A stretch of DNA of 64,000 nt, from NCBI RefSeq assembly GCF_900564155.1, contig NZ_LS999839.1, positions 5,639,097-5,703,096 of the forward strand, read 5' to 3'. This DNA comes from Pedobacter schmidteae (GTDB lineage Bacteria; Bacteroidota; Bacteroidia; Sphingobacteriales; Sphingobacteriaceae). A model generated the notes under the pieces. That model did not search any database. It was not told the DNA's origin and saw only the letters and a list, made by a program, of their open reading frames with translations. A program made the position numbers and the translations under genes. Every line of letters begins with the position of its first letter. Position 1 is the stretch's first letter. Below, piece by piece: positions 1 to 9,153 of the stretch.

Positions 1-495
1 TTTCCCCAGTCCAATCAATGGAAGAAAAAGATGCGACAAAGGAGCCAGATCACCCGAGGCACCTACTGAACCTTGTTTAGGCACCATAGGTATTACCCCT
101 GTCTCCAGATGCCAGATCATCCTGTCAAGCGTTGCTTCCTGAATTCCTGAATATCCCTTGGCCAGGGCCTGTAATTTCAGAACCAGCATCAATTTTGAAA
201 TTTCTTCATCAATAGCTTCCCCGACACCAACAGCGTGGCTTTTAAGAATATTTTCCTGAAGTTTCCTGGTATCCTCTGCCGAGATCATGGAAGTACATAA
301 AGGACCGAAACCGGTATTGATGCCATACACCGCCTTATCCGAAAGTGCTATTTTTTCTACAACCGCACTACTTTTATTTATCTTTTGACGGGTATCAGGG
401 CTTAAAACACCCTTTATCACTCCTCTACTGATAGCCAATGCTTTACCAGCTGTAAGAAAATCTGAACCGTAATTAAAAATCTGATGAACACTCAT
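1..495 (-). CDS. hutH: Histidine ammonia-lyase, N-terminal part (cut by window edge)
   Basis: This is the first 165 codons of a gene that runs off the left edge. Histidine ammonia-lyase removes ammonia from L-histidine to give urocanate, the first step of histidine breakdown in the cytoplasm. The translation starts MSVHQIFNYG and contains YGINTGFGPL (about residues 54-63) and GSVGASGDLAPLSHL near residue 145-159. The Ala-Ser-Gly within it forms the MIO electrophile of the aromatic ammonia-lyase family. Phenylalanine or tyrosine lyases share this motif, but the N-terminal sequence fits HutH best. The ATG lies about 18 bases beyond a TATATTTG -7 box. The gene is divergent from a LysR regulator, which may control it (inference). 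The other hut genes are outside the window or absent. Confidence 0.92.
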   Translation of the reverse strand, partial: MSVHQIFNYGSDFLTAGKALAISRGVIKGVLSPDTRQKINKSSAVVEKIALSDKAVYGINTGFGPLCTSMISAEDTRKLQENILKSHAVGVGEAIDEEISKLMLVLKLQALAKGYSGIQEATLDRMIWHLETGVIPMVPKQGSVGASGDLAPLSHLFLPLIGLGK

Positions 496-512
496 AACAA
501 AAATCGTTTACA

Positions 513-520
513 CAAATATA
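513..520 (-). promoter_or_regulatory. Bacteroidota-type -7 promoter box for hutH
   Basis: Read on the minus strand this is TATATTTG, a perfect match to the Bacteroidota sigma-A -7 consensus TAnnTTTG. It lies 17 bases upstream of the hutH ATG, which leaves a leader of roughly 10 bases. No clear -33 TTTG box is visible at the right distance. Confidence 0.5.
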
Positions 521-571
521 ACCCCTATCTTTGATACTTATAAATACCATTTACATCATCAATCAATAACC

Positions 572-1471
572 ATGGGTTATCAAATAGAACTTAGGCATTT
601 GAAATATTTCCAGGTCCTTGCGCAGGAATTGAAGTTTAGAAAAGCAGCAGAACTGTTGTTCATTTCACAGCCCGGTCTTAGTCGGCAGATTATGCAAATG
701 GAAGAAATATTTAACGTAAGTCTGTTCGATCGCAGCAAAAAAAAGGTTGAGCTAACTGCTGCCGGTTTATATCTGAAAGAAGAAGTAGATTTCATTTTCA
801 ATCACCTGGAAACCATCCGCCGGCAACTGGACAACATCAATCAGGGTAAAGAGACCGAGCTACGAATAGGTTTTTTAGGCTCCGCAGCGCAAAAAGTTGT
901 ACCCGAACTGGTACTGAGGCTAAACCAGAAATACCCCGGCATTCAAACCATTTTGGATGAAATGCCTAATAAATTGCAAATAGAATTACTAGAGAAAGAT
1001 AAGCTGGACCTAGCCTTTGTACGCTTGCATCGCCTTCCGCAAGGCATTTCCAGACATCTCATTCATCAGGATACCTTTGCGATGGTATTGCCTGTAGAGC
1101 ATCCTGTCAATGCCGATAATTTTAATAGTGTAAGGGATTTTAGCGATGAACCTTTTATTTTCTTTTCAAGTGAAGATAGTCCATTTTATCATGATCTGAT
1201 TACAGGCATTTGCGAAGACAGCGGTTTCAGACCTAAGGTATTCCATAAATCTGTAAACGCACTCACCATATTTAAATTAGTTGAAGAAGGACTCGGTGTA
1301 GCTATTGTACCCACCTCACTTCAGTATGGTTACAACCTGAAGGTAAAATTTATAGAGTTGAAAAATATTCCACAACGAACTGAATTGTATGTTGCCTGGA
1401 AAGAATCAAACCGCAATCCGGCCTTAAAAAACGTAATCGAATTGTTGCTGGATAAAAAGGTGCTGCCCTGA
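572..1471 (+). CDS. LysR-family transcriptional regulator
   Basis: The 299-residue protein has the LysR layout. A winged helix-turn-helix occupies about residues 8-67 (LRHLKYFQVLAQEL, then AAELLFISQPGLSRQI), followed by a linker helix and a periplasmic-binding-protein-like effector domain from about residue 95 (LRIGFLGSAAQKVVPEL) to the end. Length is typical of the family. It is divergent from hutH with a 76-base gap holding the hutH promoter, so control of histidine use is a reasonable guess, but nothing in the sequence identifies the ligand. Its last codons overlap a hairpin that ends the convergent SusCD transcript. The start is an ATG with no strong ribosome-binding site, as is common in this phylum. 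Confidence 0.9.
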   Translation: MGYQIELRHLKYFQVLAQELKFRKAAELLFISQPGLSRQIMQMEEIFNVSLFDRSKKKVELTAAGLYLKEEVDFIFNHLETIRRQLDNINQGKETELRIGFLGSAAQKVVPELVLRLNQKYPGIQTILDEMPNKLQIELLEKDKLDLAFVRLHRLPQGISRHLIHQDTFAMVLPVEHPVNADNFNSVRDFSDEPFIFFSSEDSPFYHDLITGICEDSGFRPKVFHKSVNALTIFKLVEEGLGVAIVPTSLQYGYNLKVKFIELKNIPQRTELYVAWKESNRNPALKNVIELLLDKKVLP

Positions 1472-1485
1472 TATCGGGCAGCACC
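1454..1485 (-). terminator. Intrinsic terminator of the 1.5-7 kb SusCD transcript
   Basis: Perfect 10-bp arms GGTGCTGCCC / GGGCAGCACC (1459-1468 and 1476-1485) enclose a 7-base loop. Read on the minus strand the hairpin is followed at once by TTTTT (1458-1454), the form of a Rho-independent terminator. It overlaps the stop codon of the convergent LysR gene. Confidence 0.75.
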
Positions 1486-1507
1486 AACCAATTTACCAAA
1501 TTGAGCT

Positions 1508-1942
1508 TTACTGAAGCACGACCTTTAGTGTATATACACTGATATTTTTACCGGTTTGTGAAGTTACCGTATATGTTTTCGGTGTTGAGAAACTAGTATA
1601 GTAGCCCATTTCCGGGGATACCTTAGCAAATTTTGACTGACCTGTAAGTATGCACCTGATAAACAGATTACTCAGATCGGTACCTGTTTTTGCCGTTACG
1701 GTAATGTTTAAGGGCGTACCTGCAACATCCAGTCTTTCATTTCCCGAAGCTATATCAACCACTATTTTGGGGATACTTTTACTAACAACCACATCTTTAG
1801 CGCTGGCATCGAGTAATGTGATATCCTGTATAAAAGCCTGATCTATCTGGCTGCTGATAATCGGATCGTCCGTTTTTGAACAACCACCTCCTGTTGTTGC
1901 TATAATCAACAACAGGAATATATATTTAAATGAATTTTTCAT
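1508..1942 (-). CDS. Small outer-membrane lipoprotein of the SusCD locus
   Basis: The protein has about 144 residues. It starts MKNSFKYIFLLLIIATTGGG followed by CSKTDDP, a lipoprotein signal with the acylated cysteine near residue 21. The remaining ~120 residues look like one beta-rich domain. A terminal pattern of TYTVTSQTGK then YTLKVVLQ resembles the repeats of DUF5018-like or other Ig-type surface proteins, but I cannot assign a family. The open frame reaches a TTG at 1963, but the ATG at 1942 gives the proper signal peptide, so I use that. It lies 42 bases downstream of the SusD gene and is the last gene before a terminator. It is probably a surface-exposed accessory glycan-binding or scaffold lipoprotein (inference). 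Confidence 0.75.
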   Translation of the reverse strand: MKNSFKYIFLLLIIATTGGGCSKTDDPIISSQIDQAFIQDITLLDASAKDVVVSKSIPKIVVDIASGNERLDVAGTPLNITVTAKTGTDLSNLFIRCILTGQSKFAKVSPEMGYYTSFSTPKTYTVTSQTGKNISVYTLKVVLQ

Positions 1943-1984
1943 TAGGATATTATTGAATTTCAACTGATTTATTGAGTTTAAGTT

Positions 1985-3652
1985 TTACCATCCAAAGTTT
2001 TGTTCAAGATTTGGGTTTTTTGCCCGTTCGGTACTTGGTATCGGCATGTAATACATATAAGGTTGAAATACCGATGCTTTCGGATCAACCACAACCCTTT
2101 CATATTTCCAGGCAACAGGTGTGGTAACCGGAATGGTTAGATCAGTAGGTAGGGTTACTCCTGCGGGTAAAGAGATCCGCATCCCCGTATAGCGTTTACC
2201 GTTCAATACTTTAGGATTATCGGCTATCTTCCATCGGCGCAAATCCCAGTAACGCTTCATTTCGTAGCAAAGTTCCACATAGCGTTCATTTCTGATTAGG
2301 GTACGTGCCGAATCCTGGGTAATACCAACCCCGAGATCAGTTTTTATTCCCGCACGCTTGCGCAGATCATTCAGTGCTTTATAAACAGTTGCATCAGGTC
2401 CAACAGCTTCATTTTGCGCTTCAGCATAATTTAACATTACTTCTGCCAGTCTAATCTCGATCCAATTCTGGTCGCTCCCCTTACCACTGCTGTAACCTTT
2501 ATTACTCTCGTCTACCCCTTTACGTTGGTAATAACCGGTTGTTGTACAAAACGCATTGTTTATACCATCCCGATGTCCGACATAGCTGTATTGTGTTCTT
2601 CCGCTATACTCTGCACCATTGTATACAATGGTAGCATAAAAGCGCTGATCGCGACCTACATACGGATTAGACTCGGTATAACCGGATCCAGCCTGAAAAA
2701 TGGTCTTCCCATTTTCCATAGGAAAAGCATCTACCAATTCTTGTAGCGGACATCTTTTGGGGCCAATTCCTATGGCTATAGAAAGTGGTTTTGCCTGAGC
2801 ATCCCAGCCATGCTCTTTATCAGGCTTACGGTACTGAACTTCAAAGATCACTTCACTATTGGTTTTATCCAGCATAATGCGCCTAACGTCGGGGTATAGG
2901 GAGTACCCTTGAGCGCCAGGAATATTCATCACATCCATTGCTGCCTTGGCCGCATCGGCCCAGCGGGTTTTGTCATTTGTTGTATTGTATAACTGGCTGG
3001 CATAAAACAACAAGGCCCTCGATTTTAAAGCCATTGCTGCACCCTTATTGGCTCTGCCGCTGGCAATTTTGTCTTTGTAAGGCAGTAGAGTTGCTGCCTC
3101 ATCCAGTTCCTTAAAAATAAATTTATAACAGTCGTCAACACTGTTCCTTTTTACAAATAAATCTTCGTCACGGCCCTGCGGTTCGGTAATAATCGGAACA
3201 CCACCGTAACGTTTCACCATATCAAAATAAATCAAGGCCCTCAAAAATCTCGCTTCGCCGGTAAATTGATCTTTAAGGCCTTGTGCCAAGGTGGATTTTT
3301 CTTTTATCCCTTTTAAAAATTCATTTGTCTTGCGCACTTCATCATATTTCCAATAATCGAAATAATTGGAAGAAGGAGTCCAGGTTCCCTGCAAAATATT
3401 GAAAGGATTTCCTGTTGTTGCGCCAATACGGGTCTCATCGCAGATGTTATCTACTATAGGTGGATTTGCATTATCAAACCCGGGCCTGCCCGCATAAATA
3501 TTATCCAGAAACAGACGGGTTAAATTTACATCCTTCCAAACTTCATCATCAGAAAAGGAGGCAAGATTTTTTTGATCCAATACATCTTTATTACAGGATG
3601 TCAGTAGGCCGGTTATCAGCAATAGCGTTATTAAATATCTTAAATTGTTCAT
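1985..3652 (-). CDS. SusD/RagB-family nutrient-binding lipoprotein
   Basis: SusD-type proteins are surface lipoproteins that cap the SusC TonB-dependent channel and bind oligosaccharide or peptide substrates. This one has 555 residues. It begins MNNLRYLITLLLITGLLTSC (lipobox LLTSC, Cys20) and then shows the family order: TPR-like helices (FLRALIYFDMVKRYGGVPII near residue 140), and late motifs IRLAEVMLNYAEAQNEA (about 402) and ELCYEMKRYWDLRRWKI (about 457) that are diagnostic of SusD/RagB. It starts 4 bases after the SusC stop and is clearly co-transcribed. Nothing nearby encodes a glycanase, so the substrate cannot be read from context. Confidence 0.95.
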   Translation of the reverse strand: MNNLRYLITLLLITGLLTSCNKDVLDQKNLASFSDDEVWKDVNLTRLFLDNIYAGRPGFDNANPPIVDNICDETRIGATTGNPFNILQGTWTPSSNYFDYWKYDEVRKTNEFLKGIKEKSTLAQGLKDQFTGEARFLRALIYFDMVKRYGGVPIITEPQGRDEDLFVKRNSVDDCYKFIFKELDEAATLLPYKDKIASGRANKGAAMALKSRALLFYASQLYNTTNDKTRWADAAKAAMDVMNIPGAQGYSLYPDVRRIMLDKTNSEVIFEVQYRKPDKEHGWDAQAKPLSIAIGIGPKRCPLQELVDAFPMENGKTIFQAGSGYTESNPYVGRDQRFYATIVYNGAEYSGRTQYSYVGHRDGINNAFCTTTGYYQRKGVDESNKGYSSGKGSDQNWIEIRLAEVMLNYAEAQNEAVGPDATVYKALNDLRKRAGIKTDLGVGITQDSARTLIRNERYVELCYEMKRYWDLRRWKIADNPKVLNGKRYTGMRISLPAGVTLPTDLTIPVTTPVAWKYERVVVDPKASVFQPYMYYMPIPSTERAKNPNLEQNFGW

Positions 3653-3656
3653 GTTT

Positions 3657-6600
3657 TTAGAAGGTTAGGTTAACGCCGATGTTGTAATTTTTTTGCTGCG
3701 GGTAATAGTTCCCTGCACTACCCGTTGTTGGCGTCACAATTCCAGAAGCCTGAGCAGCCGCAGTTGGTTTAACTGCATCGCTGGCGTCCAGTTCGGGATC
3801 GAATAATTTAAACTGGCTGATGGTAAAAAGGTTGTAAGCTGAAACATAAAACCTTAACTTGTCAATTTTTAGCTTTTTGATACCAGGGATCGTGTAACCA
3901 AACTGTAAGGACTTTAAACGCATGTAACCGGTTTTTCTTAACCAGAAATCAGAATCTTTGTTGTTGTTAGGATTGGCATCTATCCAGGCGCGCGGATATT
4001 TTGCATCCGTATTTTCGGGACTCCAGTAGTCGTTTAAGTAAGCAAATGAATTAGAGTTACCACCATTATTGAACATGTTACGCGCGGTGCCAGTCATAAA
4101 AAAATCGCTCTGAGCGGCGCCTTGCAACAATGCAGCAAAGTCAAAACCTTTCCAGTCGGCACTTAAAAACAGTCCAAACGTAAGCTTAGGAATTGCACCA
4201 TCCTTAGAGATCACATCAATATCTGAATCATCAATTACACCATCGCCATTTTTATCCACATACCTGATGTCACCAGCAGCAGTAGTAGTAGTTTGAAACG
4301 GTGCGTTTTTGACTTCCTGATCCGACTGAAATAGACCAGATGAAGTTAGTCCGTAGCGATAGTCCAGCACTTTTCCAACTCGTCTTTTGTATAAGGGATC
4401 GCCTGCTGCATCATCCAACACAATGCCAATGTTTTGGGCATATGCCATGTTGGCTTTCACAAAGAAATTGACCTGATTGATATGACTATTGTGCGATAAA
4501 GTGATCTCGTAACCTTTATTATCTACCACGGCATAATTTTCAGAGGGTAGTGTCCTACCAAATGTTCCTGGTATGGACAGTATTCTAGGCTGTAATATGT
4601 TCGTTGTACGTTTGTAAAAATAATCAAGTTCGAAGCCTAACTTTCCGTTAAAAAGTGTTCCCTCAAGGCCCACATCGATAGTTTTAGCCCTTTCCCAGGT
4701 GATATTCGGATTTGGGTAAACACCATAGATTAATGTTCTTTCAATTTCCGTATTGTTAAATATAGCTATCGGACTGTTTAGTGTTGAAAAAGCATCTACA
4801 TATTGATAAGGGTTTACCCTGTCATTGCCCAATATTCCATAAGATGCCCTGAGTTTAAGATTATTGATAAAACTTAGGGTTGGATTGTCTTTTATAAAGG
4901 CTTCTTCAGAAATTCTCCATCCTGCAGATACCGCAGGAAAAAAACCATATCTTTTTCCCGGTGGGAAAATGGTTGATCCGTCATACCGGAATGAAGTTTC
5001 AAAAAGGTATTTTCCTGCATAGGCATAGTTCATTCTACCCACAAAACTTTTTCTGCCAGTTTGTGTTGCCGTTCCATTGTTATCTTTATTGGTGTCGCCA
5101 CCTGCAAAAAGCTGATCAATCGTATTGGAAGGAAAATCGGTGCGATAGGCATTAAATTTATCCATATTTCCGGACGATTGTTCATACAACACCAAACCTG
5201 ACACATCGTGTTTACCAAAACTTTTCTGATAGTTTAACGAAAGGTTGATGGTACTACTTACCGGCTGTTCAAAACTCTCATTAAGCTCGGTTTTTGTCAG
5301 GTTTCTTCCAACTACCTTGGTTCCTGTAATGTTACCAGCTGCATCTTCATCATACATGGTATAAGGAAGATAAAATTCTTTAACAAATTTGTAGCCTTTA
5401 CTATAATTGAACCTACCAATCAGGGACAATCCTTTTGTAACGAATGGGAGTTCCTGTTTAAATCCGAGGGTACCGGCAAGTGTATTGTTGGTATCGTGGA
5501 TATAACCTGACTCATTAATATCCAGCACCGGGTGTTCCCCCGTCGTATTTTTAGCAAGGCCATCCGGATAAAAAGCATTAAAAACCGGCTTCTGTCTGAT
5601 CACATGTCCAAATATGAGGGCATCAGTAAAAGAAGGACTGTGATTGATGGTGTTCTGCGCGTCAATGTCGACCGTAATTGTCAGGTTCTGATTGATTCTG
5701 GCATCCACATTGGACCTGAAATTGTAACGCTTAAAACTGATGTTGTTGTACATCCCTTTCTGATCAGTATAGCCTCCGGAAAAAAAATATTTGATATTTT
5801 CCGAACCTCCATCAACATTAATGTTGTGTTGCATTTGTACCGGATTGTCTTTAAAAGACGCCGCATACCAATCTGTTCCAATTTTTCCACTTTGAAAATC
5901 CTGCAATTGCTGTTCTGTATAGAACAATGGATTGTTTGTCGGATTTCCATTGTTATTTAATCTTGCCGCATTATTGGCCAGCGCGTATTCATAAGCATTC
6001 ATCAGTTTAGGGTAAGTAGTTGGCCGCTGTACCCCCACATAACTGTTGTAGCTAAATTTGGGTTTACCCAGGTGCCCGCGTTTTGTGGTCACCAATATTA
6101 CACCATTGGCCGCTCTGGCACCATAAACCGCTGCCGAAGCAGCATCTTTTAGCACACTAATGCTCTCCACCTCATTCGGGTCCAGCTGATCAAAACCACG
6201 AACAATTCCATCCACCACCACCAGTGCTTCGTTGCTACCAAAACTACCTTTACCCCTCACTGCAATTGCAGAACCGGAACCGGGCTTACCACCACCATTT
6301 ACAACCGTCAAGCCAGGTAACAAACCTGCCAATGAATTGGTTAAATTGGAGGTTGGTGCCTGTTTTACTTCGGCAGATGAAATGGAAGAGATTGCACCCG
6401 TTATACTAGCTCTTTTCTGGGTACCATACCCAACAACAACAACCGCATTTAAATCGGCGCCGACTTCTTTCAGCACAACATTTATTTTCTCCCTACCGCT
6501 AACGGCTATGGTTTGAGTGGCAAAGCCGATATAACTAAATACCAGTACAGCATTTTCTTCCACTTTTATCTGGTAAGTTCCATCAGGCTTGGTCATGCTA

Positions 6601-7070
6601 CCTGTTTTTGAGCTCTCCACATGGATGCTTACTCCAGGCAAAGGCACACCTTTTTCATCGGTCACCATACCGGTTACCATAATGGGTTTTACTGCGGGGG
6701 CCACTTCAGGTGTGCGCTTTCGGACTATAATCGTATTTTTATCGATGGTGTAAGTTAATGGCTGACCGGCAAAGCATTTTTCCAATACTTCATTAATGGT
6801 CGCATTTTCAAGATTGATATCAACGGGGTGGGCCTGCTTTAACATCTGGGTGTTGTACAGAAAAATATAACCGCTTTGGGCTTTTACTTTCTTAAACACC
6901 TTATCCAGAGGAACATCATTTAAACTCAGATTGATGTTTTGTGCAAAGCCCCCGGCGCTCACCTGCATTATTACAACTAACAATAAAAGGGTTGTGAGTT
7001 TCATTATCAATAGGAATTTTTTCGCAATCAGGTTTCCGTGTGCGTTTTTCAACGCAGCATAAAATTTCAT
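3657..7070 (-). CDS. SusC/RagA TonB-dependent transporter with STN signalling domain
   Basis: This 1137-residue outer-membrane transporter imports its substrate using TonB energy and also signals to a sigma/anti-sigma pair. Order of parts: an extended signal sequence (a second candidate start is the Met at residue 23, MKLTTLLLLVVIMQ), an STN domain at about 45-115 (INLSLNDVPLDKVFKKV), a CarboxypepD_reg beta-sandwich at about 130-210 (TDEKGVPLPGVSIHVE), the SusC signature VVVVGYGTQKRASITGAIS, a plug ending in AAVYGARAANGVILVTTKRG, and the beta-barrel ending in NYNIGVNLTF. The STN domain together with the upstream FecR gene means that transport is coupled to transcription by the divergent ECF sigma factor. 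Substrate unknown. Confidence 0.96.
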   Translation of the reverse strand: MKFYAALKNAHGNLIAKKFLLIMKLTTLLLLVVIMQVSAGGFAQNINLSLNDVPLDKVFKKVKAQSGYIFLYNTQMLKQAHPVDINLENATINEVLEKCFAGQPLTYTIDKNTIIVRKRTPEVAPAVKPIMVTGMVTDEKGVPLPGVSIHVESSKTGSMTKPDGTYQIKVEENAVLVFSYIGFATQTIAVSGREKINVVLKEVGADLNAVVVVGYGTQKRASITGAISSISSAEVKQAPTSNLTNSLAGLLPGLTVVNGGGKPGSGSAIAVRGKGSFGSNEALVVVDGIVRGFDQLDPNEVESISVLKDAASAAVYGARAANGVILVTTKRGHLGKPKFSYNSYVGVQRPTTYPKLMNAYEYALANNAARLNNNGNPTNNPLFYTEQQLQDFQSGKIGTDWYAASFKDNPVQMQHNINVDGGSENIKYFFSGGYTDQKGMYNNISFKRYNFRSNVDARINQNLTITVDIDAQNTINHSPSFTDALIFGHVIRQKPVFNAFYPDGLAKNTTGEHPVLDINESGYIHDTNNTLAGTLGFKQELPFVTKGLSLIGRFNYSKGYKFVKEFYLPYTMYDEDAAGNITGTKVVGRNLTKTELNESFEQPVSSTINLSLNYQKSFGKHDVSGLVLYEQSSGNMDKFNAYRTDFPSNTIDQLFAGGDTNKDNNGTATQTGRKSFVGRMNYAYAGKYLFETSFRYDGSTIFPPGKRYGFFPAVSAGWRISEEAFIKDNPTLSFINNLKLRASYGILGNDRVNPYQYVDAFSTLNSPIAIFNNTEIERTLIYGVYPNPNITWERAKTIDVGLEGTLFNGKLGFELDYFYKRTTNILQPRILSIPGTFGRTLPSENYAVVDNKGYEITLSHNSHINQVNFFVKANMAYAQNIGIVLDDAAGDPLYKRRVGKVLDYRYGLTSSGLFQSDQEVKNAPFQTTTTAAGDIRYVDKNGDGVIDDSDIDVISKDGAIPKLTFGLFLSADWKGFDFAALLQGAAQSDFFMTGTARNMFNNGGNSNSFAYLNDYWSPENTDAKYPRAWIDANPNNNKDSDFWLRKTGYMRLKSLQFGYTIPGIKKLKIDKLRFYVSAYNLFTISQFKLFDPELDASDAVKPTAAAQASGIVTPTTGSAGNYYPQQKNYNIGVNLTF

Positions 7071-7140
7071 ATATTTGGTTGTTAAAGGTTAAAATATAAG
7101 TAGTTGACACCATCAATAGGCTGTGTATTAACCAATATTA

Positions 7141-7173
7141 AACCGGGGGCGCCGCAAACGCTCCTGGTTTTTT
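7141..7173 (+). terminator. Terminator-like hairpin facing against the fecR-susC transcript
   Basis: Arms AACCGGGGGCG (7141-7151) and CGCTCCTGGTT (7159-7169) pair over 11 positions in plus-strand RNA, two of them G-U, around a CCGCAAA loop, and T6 follows (7168-7173). On the minus strand the same two positions become A-C mismatches and there is no T tract. It therefore looks functional only in the plus direction, although both flanking genes are on the minus strand. Confidence 0.45.
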
Positions 7174-7197
7174 GGTTAAAAACCTCTAGGGTAAAAT

Positions 7198-8370
7198 TTA
7201 GGGCATAACGATAATCCTCCCTTCTTCTACTTTAAAATGAATGGCCCCGGTTAGCTCCAGCATTTTTAATACCTCGGTTACGTTTTTATAACGCGAAATG
7301 GTACCATCAAAATCCATATGTTCTACGTTGCCTTTATAAATCACCTCTACATTGTACCAGCGCGAAATTTTGCGCATGATACTTTGAATGTTTTCATTGC
7401 TGAACAAAAAATAACCACTTTTCCATGCAGTTACTTCTTCCGTATTGGCAGGTTCAATTTTTAAATAACTATCCGCATTACCTGCCATTGCCTGTTGCCC
7501 AGGCTTCAAAAGCGCCGTTTCCGTTCCGTTGTTTATTTTCACCGAACCTTCCAGTAAAATGGTTCTTATTTTAGGTTCGTCGGAATAAGCCATCACATTA
7601 AAATGAGTGCCCAGTACTTCCACCTCCATTTTGTTAACTTTTACCTTAAATGGCATTTGCTTGTTTTTCGCCACTTCGAAATAAGCTTCTCCATTTAATT
7701 CCACGATCCTTTCTTTGCCACTAAAGCCCGCCGGAAATTTCAATGTTGAAGCTGCATTTAGCCAGACTTTGGTGCCATCGCTCAATACAAGATTAAACTG
7801 TCCTCCTCTGGGTGTACTGATGACATTCCATTCGGCTGGTCGTAGTGTCACAGCAGATTCTGAACTATTTTTACCTACTGCATATACAATTTGTCCATTT
7901 TTAGTTTTATCAATGGTGGCATTTCCCTGCCGGGCCAGGCTACCATTTCCGGCATGGTCTAAAACAATCTGAGATCCATCAGCCAAAGTCAGTACAGCTT
8001 TGTCCCCTCCCGGCAAGACATCACCTTTTAGCGCCACGGGTTGTTTTTTTACCAGTGCTGGTCTTGTGGTTATGTTAGGTTCATAAAACAGATAGGTAAA
8101 TAAGCAAATACCTATCAAAGCAGCCGCAACAACCAGCCACCTGGTTCTTAAAAATACACTTTTAGTTGGGGGTGGTACAACAACATGCTCCTGCAATTGA
8201 TGATAAATTTTATTTCGGGTAAGCTCCTTACTACCCATCTGCTCCATGTCCCATGGCTGGTCATTCAGTTCAAAGTCATCCAAATAAGTAAGCAGTTGCT
8301 TTGCTTCCATTGGCGTAGCCTTTCCTGAAAACACCTTATCGTACAGCAAAAAATATTCTTCTTTGTTCAT
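7198..8370 (-). CDS. FecR-family anti-sigma factor
   Basis: FecR-type proteins span the inner membrane, hold an ECF sigma factor in the cytoplasm and receive the signal of the STN domain in the periplasm. The 390-residue protein shows a cytoplasmic N-terminal segment (NKEEYFLLYDKVFSGKATP), one membrane helix at about 82-100 (RWLVVAAALIGICLFTYLF), a central FecR domain (WNVISTPRGGQFNLVLSDGT to GEAYFEVAKNKQMPFKVKV, about 180-280) and a C-terminal DUF4974-type domain (FLFSNENIQSIMRKISRWYN, about 320-388). The frame extends one codon to a TTG, but the ATG at 8370 is the natural start. It lies 127 bases upstream of the STN-type susC on the same strand and is divergent from the sigma gene. Confidence 0.93.
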   Translation of the reverse strand: MNKEEYFLLYDKVFSGKATPMEAKQLLTYLDDFELNDQPWDMEQMGSKELTRNKIYHQLQEHVVVPPPTKSVFLRTRWLVVAAALIGICLFTYLFYEPNITTRPALVKKQPVALKGDVLPGGDKAVLTLADGSQIVLDHAGNGSLARQGNATIDKTKNGQIVYAVGKNSSESAVTLRPAEWNVISTPRGGQFNLVLSDGTKVWLNAASTLKFPAGFSGKERIVELNGEAYFEVAKNKQMPFKVKVNKMEVEVLGTHFNVMAYSDEPKIRTILLEGSVKINNGTETALLKPGQQAMAGNADSYLKIEPANTEEVTAWKSGYFLFSNENIQSIMRKISRWYNVEVIYKGNVEHMDFDGTISRYKNVTEVLKMLELTGAIHFKVEEGRIIVMP

Positions 8371-8536
8371 CAATTTACATTCGGTTATCTGCTAAGAGAC
8401 TTTTTTGATCCCGCACACACATACAATTGAAAAATATTTTTTCTCACAAAGGTGCCAGCGCCAAAATTGTTTAATCAAATGCCAAATACAGTGCTCAATT
8501 ATGGATCAGATAATGCATAATTTTAATTAACCAAAT

Positions 8537-9127
8537 ATGCAGGAGAACCAGTTGACCGATTTAGAACTGTGGGAAGCGATTAGCCAAAATAATGACATTA
8601 ATGCATTTAACATGCTGTTTGAAAGATATTGGTCTAAAATTTTCACTACCGCTTTTTCCTATCTAAAGGATAAGGAGGCTTGTAATGAAATTACCCATGA
8701 TATATTTTTAAATATCTGGTTGAAGCGAAATCAGCTCCACATTGAATCTTTTGCCGCATATCTGCGTGCCTCGGCCCGCTACCATGTATACAAACATCAA
8801 AAGCTGATAAAAAATACGCTGGTACAATATACCGATAACCTGGAATGCATCGACAGCAACCACTGTAACAATCATTGTGATGAAGAAATAAGATATACAG
8901 AACTGGAAATTCAGATGAAAAACCATCTAAATGACTTACCCAAGCGTTGCAGCGAAATATTTATTTTGAGCAGGATGGAACATTTATCTAACGATGAAAT
9001 TGCAAATCGTTTGCAGATCTCCAAACGTACGGTCGAAAATCAACTTACACATGCCCTTCGTCATTTACGGATATCCCTAAAAGATCTTTCTGTGGCAATC
9101 CTTCTATTCCATTACCTGCGCAAATAG
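8537..9127 (+). CDS. ECF RNA polymerase sigma factor (FecI/HTH-type, Bacteroidota group)
   Basis: The 196-residue protein carries the two domains of an ECF sigma factor. Region 2 is at about 20-85 (FNMLFERYWSKIFTTAFSYL then NEITHDIFLNIWLKR) and region 4 at about 128-182 (LPKRCSEIFILSRMEHLSND then IANRLQISKRTVENQLTHAL). It would direct RNA polymerase to the FecR/SusCD genes when the anti-sigma factor releases it. It is divergent from fecR with a 166-base shared upstream region, whereas in many such systems sigma and anti-sigma genes are co-transcribed. An insert rich in His, Cys and Asn between the two regions (about 112-124, ECIDSNHCNNHCDEE) is unusual. Confidence 0.93.
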   Translation: MQENQLTDLELWEAISQNNDINAFNMLFERYWSKIFTTAFSYLKDKEACNEITHDIFLNIWLKRNQLHIESFAAYLRASARYHVYKHQKLIKNTLVQYTDNLECIDSNHCNNHCDEEIRYTELEIQMKNHLNDLPKRCSEIFILSRMEHLSNDEIANRLQISKRTVENQLTHALRHLRISLKDLSVAILLFHYLRK

Positions 9128-9153
9128 ATGGATGCTCAACAATACAATACCAA

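Noticed and set aside
5532..5960. 142-codon plus-strand frame inside the SusC gene
   Set aside because: It lies fully antisense to a well-supported SusC barrel region and its translation has no recognisable feature.
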